DNA of 64,000 bases from Albula goreensis (lineage: Eukaryota; Chordata; Actinopteri; Albuliformes; Albulidae), in NCBI GenBank assembly GCA_022829145.1, contig CM040761.1, positions 18,941,245 through 19,005,244 on the forward strand, written 5' to 3'. A program made the position numbers and the translations under genes. Under the pieces are notes generated by a model. That model was not told where the DNA came from and made no database searches. It worked only from the letters and a program-made list of their open reading frames with translations. Below, one piece after another: positions 1 to 11,285 of this stretch. Position 1 is the stretch's first letter. Each line of letters begins with the position of its first letter.

Positions 1-149
1 CTGCGATGCAAGACCACCCTGTCTGATGGCGAAGGGCTCCTGCAGTCTCTCCTGGGGTGGGGAGGGCTGAGGTTTCCACACACTGGCGTACACGGAGCAG
101 GCAGGAGGCGGCGGAGTGGGGGGTGCGAGCGAGAGCGAGAGAGATGGAG

Positions 150-345
150 TGATATTAGCGCAGCCCCCAGTGTAGTGGATTATTGCCTGTTGTTTCCATG
201 GCTGTTTGGGGCCCCTGGGATGCGGCGCAGCTAATCTCAGCCCGTTCCAGCCATTAAGTAACAGGATCAAGTGCTCGTTCCATTACGCGAGACGCTGCGA
301 GGAAACTGCTGATACGCCATAATCCCAGGCACGGAGACACACGCT
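150..345. promoter_or_regulatory. Candidate conserved noncoding element
   Basis: Unique, non-repetitive sequence that mixes homeodomain-type cores (GCTAATC near 230, CCATTAAG near 250) with scattered CpGs (GCGAGACGCTGCG near 287-300). It has no usable reading frame and does not look like a transposon. This balance of TAAT cores in otherwise complex sequence is what vertebrate enhancers often look like, but the call rests on texture only and could not be tested by alignment. Confidence 0.25.
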
Positions 346-364
346 CGTGGAACCACAGCCTTGA

Positions 365-1165
365 CCCCATATTCTCACAGACTCACAGAACTAAAGTCTT
401 TCCCTCTTATCCCACACCCACTCACAGTTATTTACAGCTGGCCCGATATTCTGCACAAACTCACAGACCTGTAACTCAGTCCCCATATCACACACAGGCT
501 CACAGACATTCTGGCACATACTCACAGGTCTGTAGTGCTGTCTTCATGTCCCACTCATACTCACAGACTTACAATGCTGCCCTTATCTCTCAGTCAGACT
601 CACAGGCATCTAGAGCTGCCCAAATTGACTACACTGGCTCACATACATGTACTGCAGGCCCAAGGTTAGACACAGGTTCACAGGCCTGTCATGTTTATCC
701 TACATTCCCATAGACTAAAATACATATAGTTCTGACCCATTTTTCACAGACCAAAATGGCAGTAGTGTTGACTCCTTATTCAAGTCTGTGACCTTGGTCC
801 CATATCCATTACAGACTCAAGGACTTACACTCCTCAAAGACAGACAGGCCAGTCGCTTTACCCCCAAACTCCAGACAGATTGGCAAGCCTGTAGCATTAC
901 CCCAAAAATCCACACAGCCTGTATTGTTACCCCCATATTGATCCCAGGCTCAAGGACTTGAGTCCCCTCAGACTTGCAGTATTTCCCATTTACACGCATT
1001 ATTGACTCCGGCATTTATAATGTTGAAAACCTGAAACCCCTGACCTCTTTATACCCCAGAGACATGTAGTGTCACCCCCAATATCCACACTGACTCAGCC
1101 TCTTATATTGTTCACTCAATGTTCATCATAGACTGAGAGACCTGAACTGCTGGCCTGTGTGATGC
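365..1165. repeat. Degenerate tandem repeat, irregular unit of about 40-55 bp
   Basis: A short phrase resembling CTCACAGACCTGTAGTGCTG followed by CCCCATATCC recurs with many substitutions. The 7-mer CTCACAG occurs eight times exactly between about 373 and 607, and looser copies (TTCACAGGCCTG, TTTTCACAGACC, CAGCCTGTATTG) continue to about 1165. Copies differ in length and are heavily diverged, so this is an old minisatellite rather than a recently expanded array. I see no coding potential in it. Confidence 0.6.
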
Positions 1166-1169
1166 ACAC

Positions 1170-3880
1170 AGATCTGGTACCCCTCCTTCCTAAAAGGGTC
1201 AGAGATACAGGGGTTTCCCAACTATAAATAAAAATGTCATCTACCATAGTACCAACTCTACCTTAAAATACCAATATTTCCTCCAGCCATGTCTGCATCA
1301 CTTTCAGAGCTGCAAGTGTTGTTACCTTCATTAGACACATCACTGTAACTGCACAGCCTGCCCTTATTTAACCATCCCGAAGAGACTGACCACTTAAATT
1401 GTAAACAGTTGATTAGACTCGTCACTACAACCTCGATGCACATATAAAAATGCTCTCCGGATGTCGATTTAAATCAGGTTATATTCAGATAACGTTCCCA
1501 CAGGCACACCTCCAATAAAGCCACCTGCCCTGAAAGACCCCGTCGGTACAAAGGTGGCAGACGCTCTACGTGTGTGTTCATGCTAATGGCGGCCCCCGCA
1601 TTAGCACGCCGCCCCGCTCTTCCTGTAGCAAAGGAGAACCCCATGGAACAGAGCAAGGGCCATCCACACCGAGACAGACTGGGGATGCAAAACTGCCAGA
1701 CCCCGCCATCAAAGATCGCCAGACACAAAGCTACACCACTGTGGCTGTCCTTCACTCAGTGGGCTGCTAATAACAGAAAATTTCCACCAAGGTGGATTCT
1801 CTTCGAGTAAACATCTTGGAAAAAGGGGTCGCACAGACGTCGCTTGCATTCGAATTACAACATCAGAAAGTTAAAGAAGCGGGACCTTCTAACAAAAACT
1901 TAACACAGAACATTTTCCATCAATTCAACTGAGGGCGTTTAGCACTGACTCGAAACTATGTGGAGGGAAAAAAACACCGCCGCCCTGAACTTTGCCGGTG
2001 TCCTGGTCCGTAAAGTTAGCAAAGCAGAGCTCCCGGGGGTCAGGGGAGGACAGGGAACATAACTCATGTGAGCTGTCTGAAAGCGAGTCCACCCAACAGT
2101 GGTCTCCTTCTGTGTCTCCCAGCATCTCACTGATATTCCAGCCATGCGCCTCGCCAAGTCACACACTGATGAAATATTCAGCAGCCTAGAACGGCCCGGA
2201 GCGGGAGTCACACAGCCACCGCGGTTGAAAGGGAAGAGGACAGGCCACCGCGAGACTCTGGCTCTTTTCATCATCCGTATGACTTATTGCTGCCTGAACC
2301 CGCCGAAGCCTCTCGCGAGGGCCCGAATACCGCACCCAGGCCAAGCAGGAGGGAAAACGTGCTTCTACTTTCCTGAGGTGAAACAAGGCTCAGCCAGTCC
2401 AGGGGTGTTTTATCAACCCCCCGAAACCACAACTGGCAAAAGGGAAATAAGGCTTCTGAACAGCGAGCACATTTTGGCTCTCGGAGCATCGCTGCGATGT
2501 CAGGACAGTTAAGATAAATGTTACCAGCACTTATATTTCTCTAGTTACCCTGGGTTCCCTTGAACATTACCTTAAAGTTAGAAAGGAATATGCTAGGAGC
2601 AGTCTTAGAACATTATTCAGCATTGCTATTCCTCTTCAAAATTTGTTTTAATTGTGGATTGTCATTCATGTCAATTGCATTACTGAAGTTAAACAAACTT
2701 ACCTCCTCAATAAAGAATATGTTCTGTGATTTAGAATATATTCAAAATCTTTTCTGTGACATCAAGCAATATCAACAGGAAAAAGGATCTGCCTATATAA
2801 AATGACATTAGGAAACCCTGGTGGAAGCACCAAATGCCTCTCACAGAGATTCAGGACTACCACAGGAAGAGCTCACCAGCAGAAGGGACTGAGATACACT
2901 CTAATACAATGTTATTCAAGCAGGGACCACCTACAATAACACTCATTTTCCATAACAAAGATTACAGTTAAACCTAAGCTGATACACAAGCGATGCTGAC
3001 ACTCCTGGCACTTCTAGGGCCCTCCCTCGATATTGAGGTTGTCACAGTACAAGCAGCCACATCATGAGCTGAATCAGTTCCCAGCACATTTTAATGTGAC
3101 TCTGGAGTAGCTGGGTCCTTACAGACAGTTCCTGCATGTACAGTGTCTCTGTTGACGGGTGTGCTGTCTGTCAACAGCAGCATCAACATCATAATAAAGA
3201 CAATGAGACTGGGGCGAGCTTGAATATGTATACATGTCAACCGGAGATGGATGTCAGGACCAGCCGCAAGAGCTTTCTCATTACAGGATGCTGTCAGTTA
3301 TAGATTTGAGGACCTGGGCTGTGTGAGCACTCTTCCATTCTTATTCAGGTCCACCACTCCTCTGCTCAGCTGGTGTTTGCTGCTCCTCCATACTGTGTCT
3401 GACATGAATGTGTGACTGCTTTGTTCACTGGCAGCCTCATGTCACCTCCGAGGCCAACTTTTACTCTACTTACTTCTTACAGTCTAAGGTTACCCCTGAA
3501 GGACAGATCTAAATATTAATGGAAAACAATGTATGTCCTCTCTATATGGAACTGATCTTCACAATATGGTGCTGTTCAATACATTGAGCCTGTCGGAATT
3601 TACATATTGCCCACAACACACCCATATTCAATTCAAAATAAAAAAATATTTCCATTTGTTGACCTGATGTTTTCAAAAATGAATGACGGGAGACCATACT
3701 TTCCTCCTCAATGTTCTGTAAATTGATTGTGACAATGAGGTTTGGGACCATATATGGGCAATAAAGGGGATGGCAAGGACTGACAGTGGTCTAAAACTTG
3801 AATTTATATGAAATATCATCTGGTTTATGTGGCCTTAATAAAATAACTCATCTGCCTTCGACCTGGCCAATCATGTGGTC
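1170..3880. other. Unique noncoding stretch, no gene recognised
   Basis: Short open frames on both strands between 1474 and 2512 overlap each other in several frames and show no family resemblance. About 1560-2330 is GC-richer with CpGs and contains a small inverted TAAT repeat (1581-1606). About 2540-3780 is AT-richer and featureless apart from ordinary A and T runs. I see no RNA gene and no clear mobile element. Confidence 0.55.
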
Positions 3881-4330
3881 CATAAAACTATCCTTTGTGG
3901 GAAATCATTCCTACGACCCTAATTCTGGGTTTGACGCCACGGTAGCCCTCATATTCCCCTTTCCCCCAGTGAGTCGCATTCTCCTGGCTGGATTTACGAA
4001 AGGACCCGCTTTGTTCATTTAGCGGGCTGATCCACGGCTCGTAAAGGAGGTGAGGAGGAGCAGGGAGGATTTACAAGGTCTGTCCCGTTGCTGTCCTGCG
4101 TCGGGCCCTGGCGATTTACGGCCAGGCTGACCACGTCGCCACCCCCGTGCCCGCTCTCCTTTATTGCGCCATATGTTTCCATCATATTCATGACCTTCTC
4201 CTGTAACTTGCTGCCTTGGAGGAGAGTTACAGGGTAGTTGCGGCAGACCGTGGTTTTGGGGCCAATTAGTTCAGGAGGGAGAAAGTGCCGGAAGATTCTC
4301 CCGGATGTCGGAACAGGGGAGCCCATTTTA
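3880..4330. promoter_or_regulatory. Candidate conserved noncoding element
   Basis: Complex unique sequence. The core near 4158-4200 holds TTTATTGCGCCATATG and a TTCATGACC element, and the flanks have CpGs. A 103-codon minus-strand frame (4015-4326) crosses it, but the translation matches no family I know and has no convincing splice context, so I treat it as chance. The confidence reflects the lack of any alignment. Confidence 0.3.
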
Positions 4331-4439
4331 TTGTCCTCTTACTCTCAAATGAGGCTCATAGAGACAACAGCCTTCACACTCCAGTGCAAAGAGAGTGCTA
4401 AAACCACATGACTAAATATCAAACCGATGCCAGTGAAGC

Positions 4440-4860
4440 AAGGGCAATGTTTTGCTCTTTATTTACGTGGCCTTTAAAAAAAGCAAAACTATCTAAGTAA
4501 TTCCCCCTTTTTTTCTGAGGATTCACACACTTTGTCACACACTGAAAACCTTGCGATAAAAACACGACAGAGCACACGTTACGGCCCCTCTGCATCATCA
4601 GTAAATGGATGCGCTGGAGAGAATAGACCCTCTGAGGGAGGATGGGGTGTTTTTGTGCATACTAAGAGGGGCCTGCTTCCTGGAGCCCGCTGCAGTCTGC
4701 TCTAATTGGTTAGGGAAGTGGAGCAGAAAGGGTGACCCTGTTACCTTCATCCCCTGCTGGATTGATGAAGGGAGGTTGACAATGATGCGCCAATTCCATA
4801 CCCATTTGCCGATGTCACTGGGCACCGTTACTAACCCAATGAGCTTTAAAGCTCTCCTGT
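4440..4860. promoter_or_regulatory. Candidate conserved noncoding element
   Basis: Unique sequence with CTCTAATTGG near 4699, a GGATTGATG element near 4760 and GCCAATTCC near 4789, in a stretch free of microsatellites. Frames on both strands overlap the whole block (4598-4862), which is more typical of stop-poor noncoding sequence than of a gene. A short GGGAA repeat (about 4922-4940) follows. Confidence 0.28.
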
Positions 4861-4869
4861 GAAAGGGCT

Positions 4870-5260
4870 GACTGTTTGGTGGGGGCTTGGGGACAGCTGG
4901 AGTGAAGGGAAGGCAAGCGACGGGAAGGGAAGGGAAGGGGGGCGGAGGGTAGAAGCAGAGAAAAGGACAGCGATTCAGCTGGAAGTGAACAGAGGGGAGT
5001 CCACACCGGGTTGTAACTCACATGAAATAGAAACTGATCGAATGCTGCTGGCAAGCTCGATCTGGAAATAAAATCAGCTTGGCTTGTATTCAAAACAGCT
5101 ATTAATAATGCATGTTGTTTGCCGTGATGCCATGGCTATCGCTAAACCATGGAGCAGGAAGGGCAGAGGAAGGGAATGAGGAAGAAATGAGGAGGGAGTG
5201 GGAAAGGAGTCAGGATGATAAGGTGAGGAGAGAAGATGACAAATTACGGGTATGGATGTA

Positions 5261-5301
<41 letters not shown>

Positions 5302-6830
5302 ATTTGTACGTACTCGTGTGGTTTGAATGAATCCATGTGAATCGGGCTCCAGAACCGGTGACACGGTTCACCTGATCACACCTGTCAGAGAAGAACAAAT
5401 GCACTGGGCTCGGCTCCCCTGTGCAGGTGGGAATGCTAAACAAGGTGTCAGAGTGCCAGCCTCCAGCACAGTGAGCCAGAAAAGCACAGACGAACGTTCG
5501 CTCCACCGCGCATCAGGACGAAAATAGCACCATTTCACCCTCCAAGCGATCTCTATCTGGGAGAAAAACAAAATGAAATAAAACAAACTCTATGATATGG
5601 GAATTGGGACAGGGATCGTGGAGAAAACCCAACCAGAAGCGCCGACGGAAAAATCCGCCTGTAGACTTTAGCGCTGGGAAGCAGACAAGCTTGATAAGCC
5701 TGCATTCAGCAAAGCCTGTGACATTTGGTAGTCTACATACTTTGTGGAACATAAGGTCTTATTTTCCATTGTGGAAGCATACATCATTGATTTATTTTGG
5801 CAGCGGTGCTTTTCTTTGCAACACAGACCAATGCAACCCCGCTCACCTCTCGAGAAACTCTCGACTTTTGATGTTTGGCTTTTCCGATGTTGTCAAGAAA
5901 CCGAGTTTGGATTTATACCTGTTATTTCAAAAATGTACAATAGAGTGTGATTTCTTTTCCTCTGGAAATGGGCACTTTATGAAACAAGGGACTGAAGGAA
6001 AACTACAAGTGAGGGGCCAGAAAATCAATTTTTACAGAACAACTGGAAAGACAAGCTGCTTACGGGTTTGCATGTTCCAAAAATGTACTCCCTAATGGGA
6101 CACCAGCCACAACCGCTGTCTCACAGGGACCCACACTGCAAGCCGGGAGACAAGTGTGTGGGTTTAACAACAGCATCAAACACACCTCCAAGGAGTTCAA
6201 CCTTTCGCTCAAACACTACTTCTCTCGCCCCCTCTTCCCTTTCAAAATTTCAATATTCTACTCCCCAAAACACTCAGAAGCCAAATCCCTTGCTGAGAGG
6301 GAAAAGGTGTTGCTTTAAACAAGTTAGAGGTGGCTGAAGTCACAGACGCAAAAGCAATTCCTGGCACAGTTTGTTTGGAAATACATATGAGAGGAATATG
6401 TTTCAACACCTCTGCTTGTCTTTACATAACCTGCTCCATGCTCCGAAGTGATCATACCTGTGCAGCTGCATTGCACTGTCATAACAAAGGCCTTCTATGA
6501 TGCTGCTTCAGTAAAGGTGGTTTTGCAAAAGAATATTATCTTTAGAATCACCATACACCATCTCAAGATATGTTAATGCTAATCTTTACAGAATAGGCCA
6601 ACAAACAAATAAATAAATAAATAAACAAACTCACACACGGAAAACACTTGCAGACAGTCAAACAGAGAAAAAAACCCACATACACAAACAAACACGCACA
6701 TGCCACAAGTATTTTCACATACAGACAAGCATATGCACAAATGCACATACAGAATCATACACTTTCATGCATCAACAAACACTCAGAAGCAGACACCCAG
6801 ACGCCGATGCATTCCAACGAGCTCAGGCTC
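4870..6830. other. Noncoding stretch with one TG microsatellite
   Basis: Contains a TG array (about 5269-5301) and otherwise unique sequence. A 167-codon plus-strand frame (5592-6095) is among the longest in the window, but its translation is of low plausibility, resembles no family and overlaps frames in other phases. About 5680-5740 has the unique texture of other candidate regulatory islands. About 6600-6830 is A- and CA-rich and leads into the long CA array. Confidence 0.5.
5269..5301. repeat. (TG)n microsatellite
   Basis: An uninterrupted run of alternating T and G of about 33 bp, followed by imperfect TG-rich sequence (CATTTGTACGTACTCGTG). It accounts for the VCVC and HTHT open frames here. 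Confidence 0.95.
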
Positions 6831-6833
6831 TCG

Positions 6834-6934
<101 letters not shown>

Positions 6935-6999
6935 TGAGCGTAAGGCTGTTGACCGCTGTCCAAAATAAAGGGCATCAGCAAAACCACTACTAGCATGAG

Positions 7000-7172
7000 T
7001 GGAGAGAGAGAGTGGCAGAGAGAGACAGACAGAGAAAGAGAGATAGAAAAGGAATATGGACTAGGAAAGCTTTAGAGAAGAGAGAGGAAGGCAAGGAGGG
7101 GCAGCCAGCCAGGAAGAGAGATAGAAGAGGAGAAAAAGAGAGAAGGTGAGAGATAAAGAGAGAGATGGAGAG
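7000..7172. repeat. GA-rich polypurine tract
   Basis: About 170 bp in which the plus strand is almost entirely G and A, made of imperfect GAGA units with occasional C or T. It is low-complexity DNA with no coding meaning. Confidence 0.85.
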
Positions 7173-7189
7173 GAACGTGGAATGGGCCA

Positions 7190-7312
7190 CCTTAGCATAA
7201 TTAAGACAAGGCTGAGTGCCCACCTCAGTGCCATTCCATTAATCTCCCACTGCTGGCAGCTGGGCCAAATTTATGACTGATATAAAGAAAGGCCCCCACC
7301 ACTGACCTTGGA
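7190..7312. promoter_or_regulatory. Candidate conserved noncoding element
   Basis: Directly after the purine tract the sequence becomes complex again. It carries GCATAATTAAG (about 7195), CCATTAATCTCCC (about 7236) and a run GGCAGCTGGGCC followed by AAATTTATGAC (about 7255-7277). Several homeodomain-like TAAT sites and an E-box (CAGCTG) sit within about 120 bp. Enhancer-like by texture only. Confidence 0.33.
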
Positions 7313-7536
7313 GAGCCAGGAGCCACTTCTACTTTTAACACAGGGAGGGGGGAACCGGGGAGGAAGCCTTTTCCAGACAGCACACTTCACCACAGTGTGT
7401 CCTGCAGCAGTTTACATCCACCTAACTTCCATGGAATATGTTCTTTAAACTGCTGTATTATTGTCAGCCATTGTTACAGATGTTGTAATTGTGATTGAAT
7501 GAAAGGGCATATATGAAAGAGTTAAGGAGAGTATTA

Positions 7537-7606
7537 GTGAGTGAGTGAGTGAGTGAGTGAGTGAGTGAGTGAGTGAGTGAGTGAGTGAGTGAGTGAGTGA
7601 GTGAGT
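7537..7606. repeat. (GTGA)n tetranucleotide microsatellite
   Basis: A perfect 70-bp array of about 17.5 copies of GTGA, followed by degenerate copies to about 7630 (GTACGTGAATGGGAGAGTGAGTGAATG). The SLTH-repeat frames on the minus strand come from this array. Confidence 0.97.
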
Positions 7607-7639
7607 ACGTGAATGGGAGAGTGAGTGAATGTGAAAGTG

Positions 7640-8470
7640 ATTGCAACAGCAAGTGAATGTGTATATATACCTGCCAAAATGGCACACAAGACCAGTTCGC
7701 TGGTCACTGACAAAGTCTGCCCTAGACTAAAAACTATTTTAAACTAGATCTCCATGAAAATGTTCTTTTATTCCAGGGATCATAGGTATCCCTGCTCACT
7801 CCTGGGCCTGAAAGTTTATGTCATTTTGAAATGCACAGACATACACATATAAACACATATTCATGTTTTGCTTTGGCATGAACACCCCAGTAGGCATCAG
7901 ACTCATACATATTGACTAGCAGCTTCCTGAGAATCTGGCAGTCTATAAATGTATAAAGACACATAAAGTGTAACTGGGATTCCAGAACATTGATAAGTCA
8001 GAGTGCTTAGTTTACATCCTGAGGCTTGCTGAATGAACGCTCCACTCTTGTTTAACATGGTTCCAAAGCTTAGCTCACAACCCAACACTACAAAATAAAC
8101 AGAGATGAGATGCGCAGCGCACACCAGTGGGAATCATTTTAACTGCACACGCTCCGGGGAGAGGCCCAGCACTCCAGCACCGCTGTGTTTCCTCAGCTCC
8201 CTGCCACACTTGTGCAACATGTAGGAAAACACTTCCCTCTTAAACAGCCCTGACAATCAATAAGCAGCTTTAAACAGGAGTGGGGGGTTGGGGGCACTTG
8301 GCCTGGGACAGGGGTGCACAGGGAACAACAGAAAACACTCTCACAGGGAGCAGCCGGGGCTGGTTCCACAACAGGAGCATTTGGGATGCGGTGCGTGTGG
8401 TTTGGTTATGTGTTTGGCTCAGGTTTGTCCCGTTTGGGCACTGAGGCTGAGCTGCAGATGGGGGAAGCTG
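7640..8470. other. Noncoding stretch, nothing recognised
   Basis: Unique AT-rich sequence to about 8130, then GC-richer sequence with ordinary oligomer content. I see no frame, RNA gene or element here that I can support. Confidence 0.5.
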
Positions 8471-8479
8471 GTGGCCGGC

Positions 8480-8514
8480 GGGGGCAGGGGGGGGGGTTTG
8501 GGATGGGGGGCGGG
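8480..8514 (+). other. Potential G-quadruplex motif
   Basis: Four or more G-runs of at least three bases separated by short loops: a G5 run, CA, a G10 run, TTT, GGG, AT, a G6 run, C, GGG. This satisfies the usual G3+/loop 1-7 pattern on the plus strand. Only the sequence pattern is seen; formation of the structure is inference. Confidence 0.6.
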
Positions 8515-8655
8515 AATTTGGCCAGATGCGTTCCAAGCAAACCTGTCGACATGGATCAGGATTAACTAACAAATCAATCCTGACTTCATACCTCCCTAGT
8601 CCACCCTGTCTGGCAGGCAGACAGTCAAATGTATAAGCCCACTATTCCTTGTTAT

Positions 8656-8970
8656 ATCTTTATTTAATGTGTGTTTACTTTTATTCTATTTCTCTGTTTT
8701 ATCTTTATTTAATGTGTGTTTATTTTTATTCTATTTCTCTGTTTTATCTTTATTTAATGTGTGTTTACTTTTATTCTATTTCACTGTTTTATCTTTATTT
8801 AATGTGTAGTTATTTTTATTCTGTTTACTTGTTTTATCTTTATTTAATGTGTGTTTACTTTTATTCTATTTCACTGTTTTATCTTTATTTAATGTGCAGT
8901 TATTTTTATTCTGTTTACTTGTTTTATCTTTATTTAATGTGTGCTTACTTTTACTCTATGTCCTTTAGTA
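8656..8970. repeat. 45-bp minisatellite, seven copies, with 90-bp dimers
   Basis: The phrase ATCTTTATTTAATGTG begins a new copy at 8656, 8701, 8746, 8791, 8836, 8881 and 8926, an exact 45-bp period. Copies 3 and 5 are identical and copies 4 and 6 differ at one base, so 8746-8835 and 8836-8925 are a recent 90-bp duplication on top of the 45-bp unit. Because 45 is divisible by three, a 137-codon frame (8649-9062) stays open with a 15-residue Tyr/Phe/Leu-rich repeat. I regard that frame as a by-product of the period, not a gene. Confidence 0.95.
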
Positions 8971-9032
8971 GAAAACACTTTCAATACCCGTGGGACAAGC
9001 ACAGTATAAATCCAATTTACTTTTCTTCTGAT

Positions 9033-9051
9033 TGTTATTATTATTATTACA
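9033..9051. repeat. Short (TTA)n run
   Basis: About six TTA units just after the minisatellite, followed by a purine-rich stretch to about 9170. Confidence 0.8.
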
Positions 9052-9346
9052 AAATAAGGTGAAAAGACAAAGACAAATGAACTGAAAAAGGAAGACAGAA
9101 AGATGGACAGAAGACATAAGAAAATGACAATGAAAACAGAAGGGGTGAAAGAGTGCGGCAATAGGGAGGTAAGAAGCTTCGCTCCTCTCCTGCCTCTAAC
9201 ACTGACGGCACTCTCCCATTCCACCCCACACTTGGGGAATCTTCAGCAATCTTGGCTTTGCAGCAGATGGTATGTTAACTATCCAAGCTTAGAGAGAAGC
9301 ACTGGGCTCTGTAACTGAAATTAGGCCCCTTGTGATTGGAGAAGAT

Positions 9347-9461
<115 letters not shown>

Positions 9462-10540
9462 TTTCATTGTGGTCTATTGGTCCAAGAAAAAAATGTACAG
9501 TTTTTTCACAAAGAATTGTCAGAGCAGCAGTATGACAGTAAGCTTGTACATGTACATGGTTTCCTCACTGAAGTAAGTATTCGTTAGTAAAGAATCTTCC
9601 TCTCTCTCCTTCTGCCTGTAGTTCATCAAGACAGCACACCATTAATATCACTAGACTTCATAATACACGCCCAATGAAAGCGATGGGTGCTTAGCTCATT
9701 TCTTAACCTGTGAACAGGACTGTTTCATTAGAATAAATGGATGGCCCCAGAAAGCCAGCACAATGACTGCGTTCACAGCGCTGTTATGAAGCGCATATGA
9801 TGGGATGCTGTGCCTGGACTAGCATTTCTCTGTCTGTGCTGCACATGCTCACATCGGGTGGGGGGTCCAGGACTCTGGGGCTGTTCAGACAGATGTAAGC
9901 CGAGCAGATGGCCCACACGAGGGGCGAGGCACACTCTAGTGGATCCAATGAGACCCAACAGTCCTGCAGTGTTACCTCTACCTCACGCAAAACCACAGCT
10001 TTCATTAAAAACCCCAACATTCACCTAAAACATTTTACAGAGCAGAGCACAACCAACAACATGCGGGTGGGGGTTTGGGGGGCAGTTCCCCCACCCATGT
10101 CTGACCTACATTAGCAAAACTTTTCCGTTTGAAAGAACTTACATATTTTCACAATTTATTGTACTTCTGCCCTCATCTACTCAAAAGTGTTGGTCTTTGA
10201 TGTGGAAACTACAAAGGTTGGTCATGAATTGAGCAGAGCAGTGTCCTTAAATATTTCCATTAACTATCAGTCTGTGTTTTTACATTCACTATGAACTGCA
10301 ACTCCAGTGAAAGCATTTGGCTTTTCTGTAATTAGTCTTCACCCCAGACACGTCTATTGACACTGAAAAATGAGGGGAGTCAATTACTGGCTTATTAAAA
10401 AAAAAAAAAAACAATGATACATAAAAGTTATTGAGTTATTAAGTCCAGCTCCACCCGCTATTAGTGACAGAAAACTTTACTCTGCCATCACAGTTTTAAG
10501 TGTCTCTGGATCATCTGGGGAAGAAAGGTGCAGTTTGTGT
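9462..10540. other. Noncoding stretch, nothing recognised
   Basis: Unique sequence with a poly-A tract of about 14 bp near 10398. Small overlapping frames near 9773-10114 lie on both strands and are not convincing. No mobile element boundary is seen. Confidence 0.5.
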
Positions 10541-10860
10541 CTAGCAATCTGATTGGCTCATAAGTTTTAACCACTGCTATATTATAGCTGTTATACATCA
10601 ATGGCTGGGTTGGCTTGAATCTAGGCCACCAATTATAGTTCCACATTTCACTGGCTTTCATTGGATTAGATGCCAAACATGGTGAAAGAGCCTGCAATAA
10701 CTGGGAAAGAACCAATGCAAACCTGCAGTCCAATGAGATGATTTCTCCAGTCTGAGGCCCCACGTGGTGCGCTGTGATTTCACTAATGGAGGCCGAGGAG
10801 ATAATGACATTATGGTAAGCACTTTCACAGGGGGTGGCTGGGCCTGGGAGCCCAATCAAA
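10541..10860. promoter_or_regulatory. Cluster of six CCAAT boxes
   Basis: CCAAT or its complement ATTGG occurs at 10552, 10629, 10660, 10712, 10730 and 10852 in about 300 bp. CCAAT is the core of NF-Y sites, and clusters can mark promoters. Several copies sit in similar contexts (ATTGGCT, ATTGGAT, CCAATGAG), so an alternative is a decayed tandem repeat. A 126-codon minus-strand frame over this block (10488-10868) has no recognisable product. No TATA element or CpG island accompanies it. Confidence 0.3.
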
Positions 10861-11084
10861 CAACACATTAAAGGGCTCCGCTATCTTAGCAGGGTCCCCC
10901 AGACCCCAACGATCAAACGGTTTCCACTCCGCCAGAGGAAGTGAAGATAGGGTCAGGTGACGTGGATCTAAATGGCTCTGTGGTTACCACAGGGACCGTG
11001 TATGTCTGAGAGGACACAAAGGACATGCGGCCTGCACCTGCTGCATCAGCGATCTTTCAGCGTTATTACTACCTCTGCCTCAAA

Positions 11085-11285
11085 AGAGCGCCAGCGAGAG
11101 ACGCGGCGCCTCCCATTTGCATACATTTTCGCTTTGTGCGCTGAACTTTAGCACGTCCAGTTCATTGACCATCGGCGCCCCTTTAGCCTTCAGGCTGGCA
11201 ACAGGGGCAAAGCAATTAGGTGTACAGCACATTTACGTTTCTGCATTTCAAGCACATTATCTGCGGAGGACGTGCTGACCTTCAG
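11085..11285. promoter_or_regulatory. Candidate conserved noncoding element
   Basis: Complex sequence with ATTTGCATAC (octamer-like, about 11115), a long unique run to GACCATCGGCGCC (about 11167), then AGCAATTAGG (about 11211) and CpGs at GCGGAGGACG. It is free of simple repeats and has no frame. The mix of octamer and TAAT motifs with CpGs matches the other islands in this window. Confidence 0.33.

Noticed and set aside
365-1165. Possible CRISPR-like array because of recurring short phrases
   Set aside because: Repeats are not identical, spacing is irregular and the DNA is vertebrate in character; a decayed minisatellite explains it.
1210-1226. hAT-like end (CAGGGGTTTCCCAAC)
   Set aside because: No inverted partner or target duplication was found within a plausible distance.
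4015-4326. 103-codon minus-strand frame with fairly protein-like composition
   Set aside because: No family recognised and no splice signals; the block reads better as noncoding regulatory DNA.
5592-6095. 167-codon plus-strand frame
   Set aside because: The translation resembles no family, overlaps frames in other phases and has no Kozak or splice context.
8649-9062. 137-codon frame with 15-residue repeats
   Set aside because: Explained by the 45-bp minisatellite period being divisible by three; the monotonous Tyr/Phe/Leu content is not that of a known protein.
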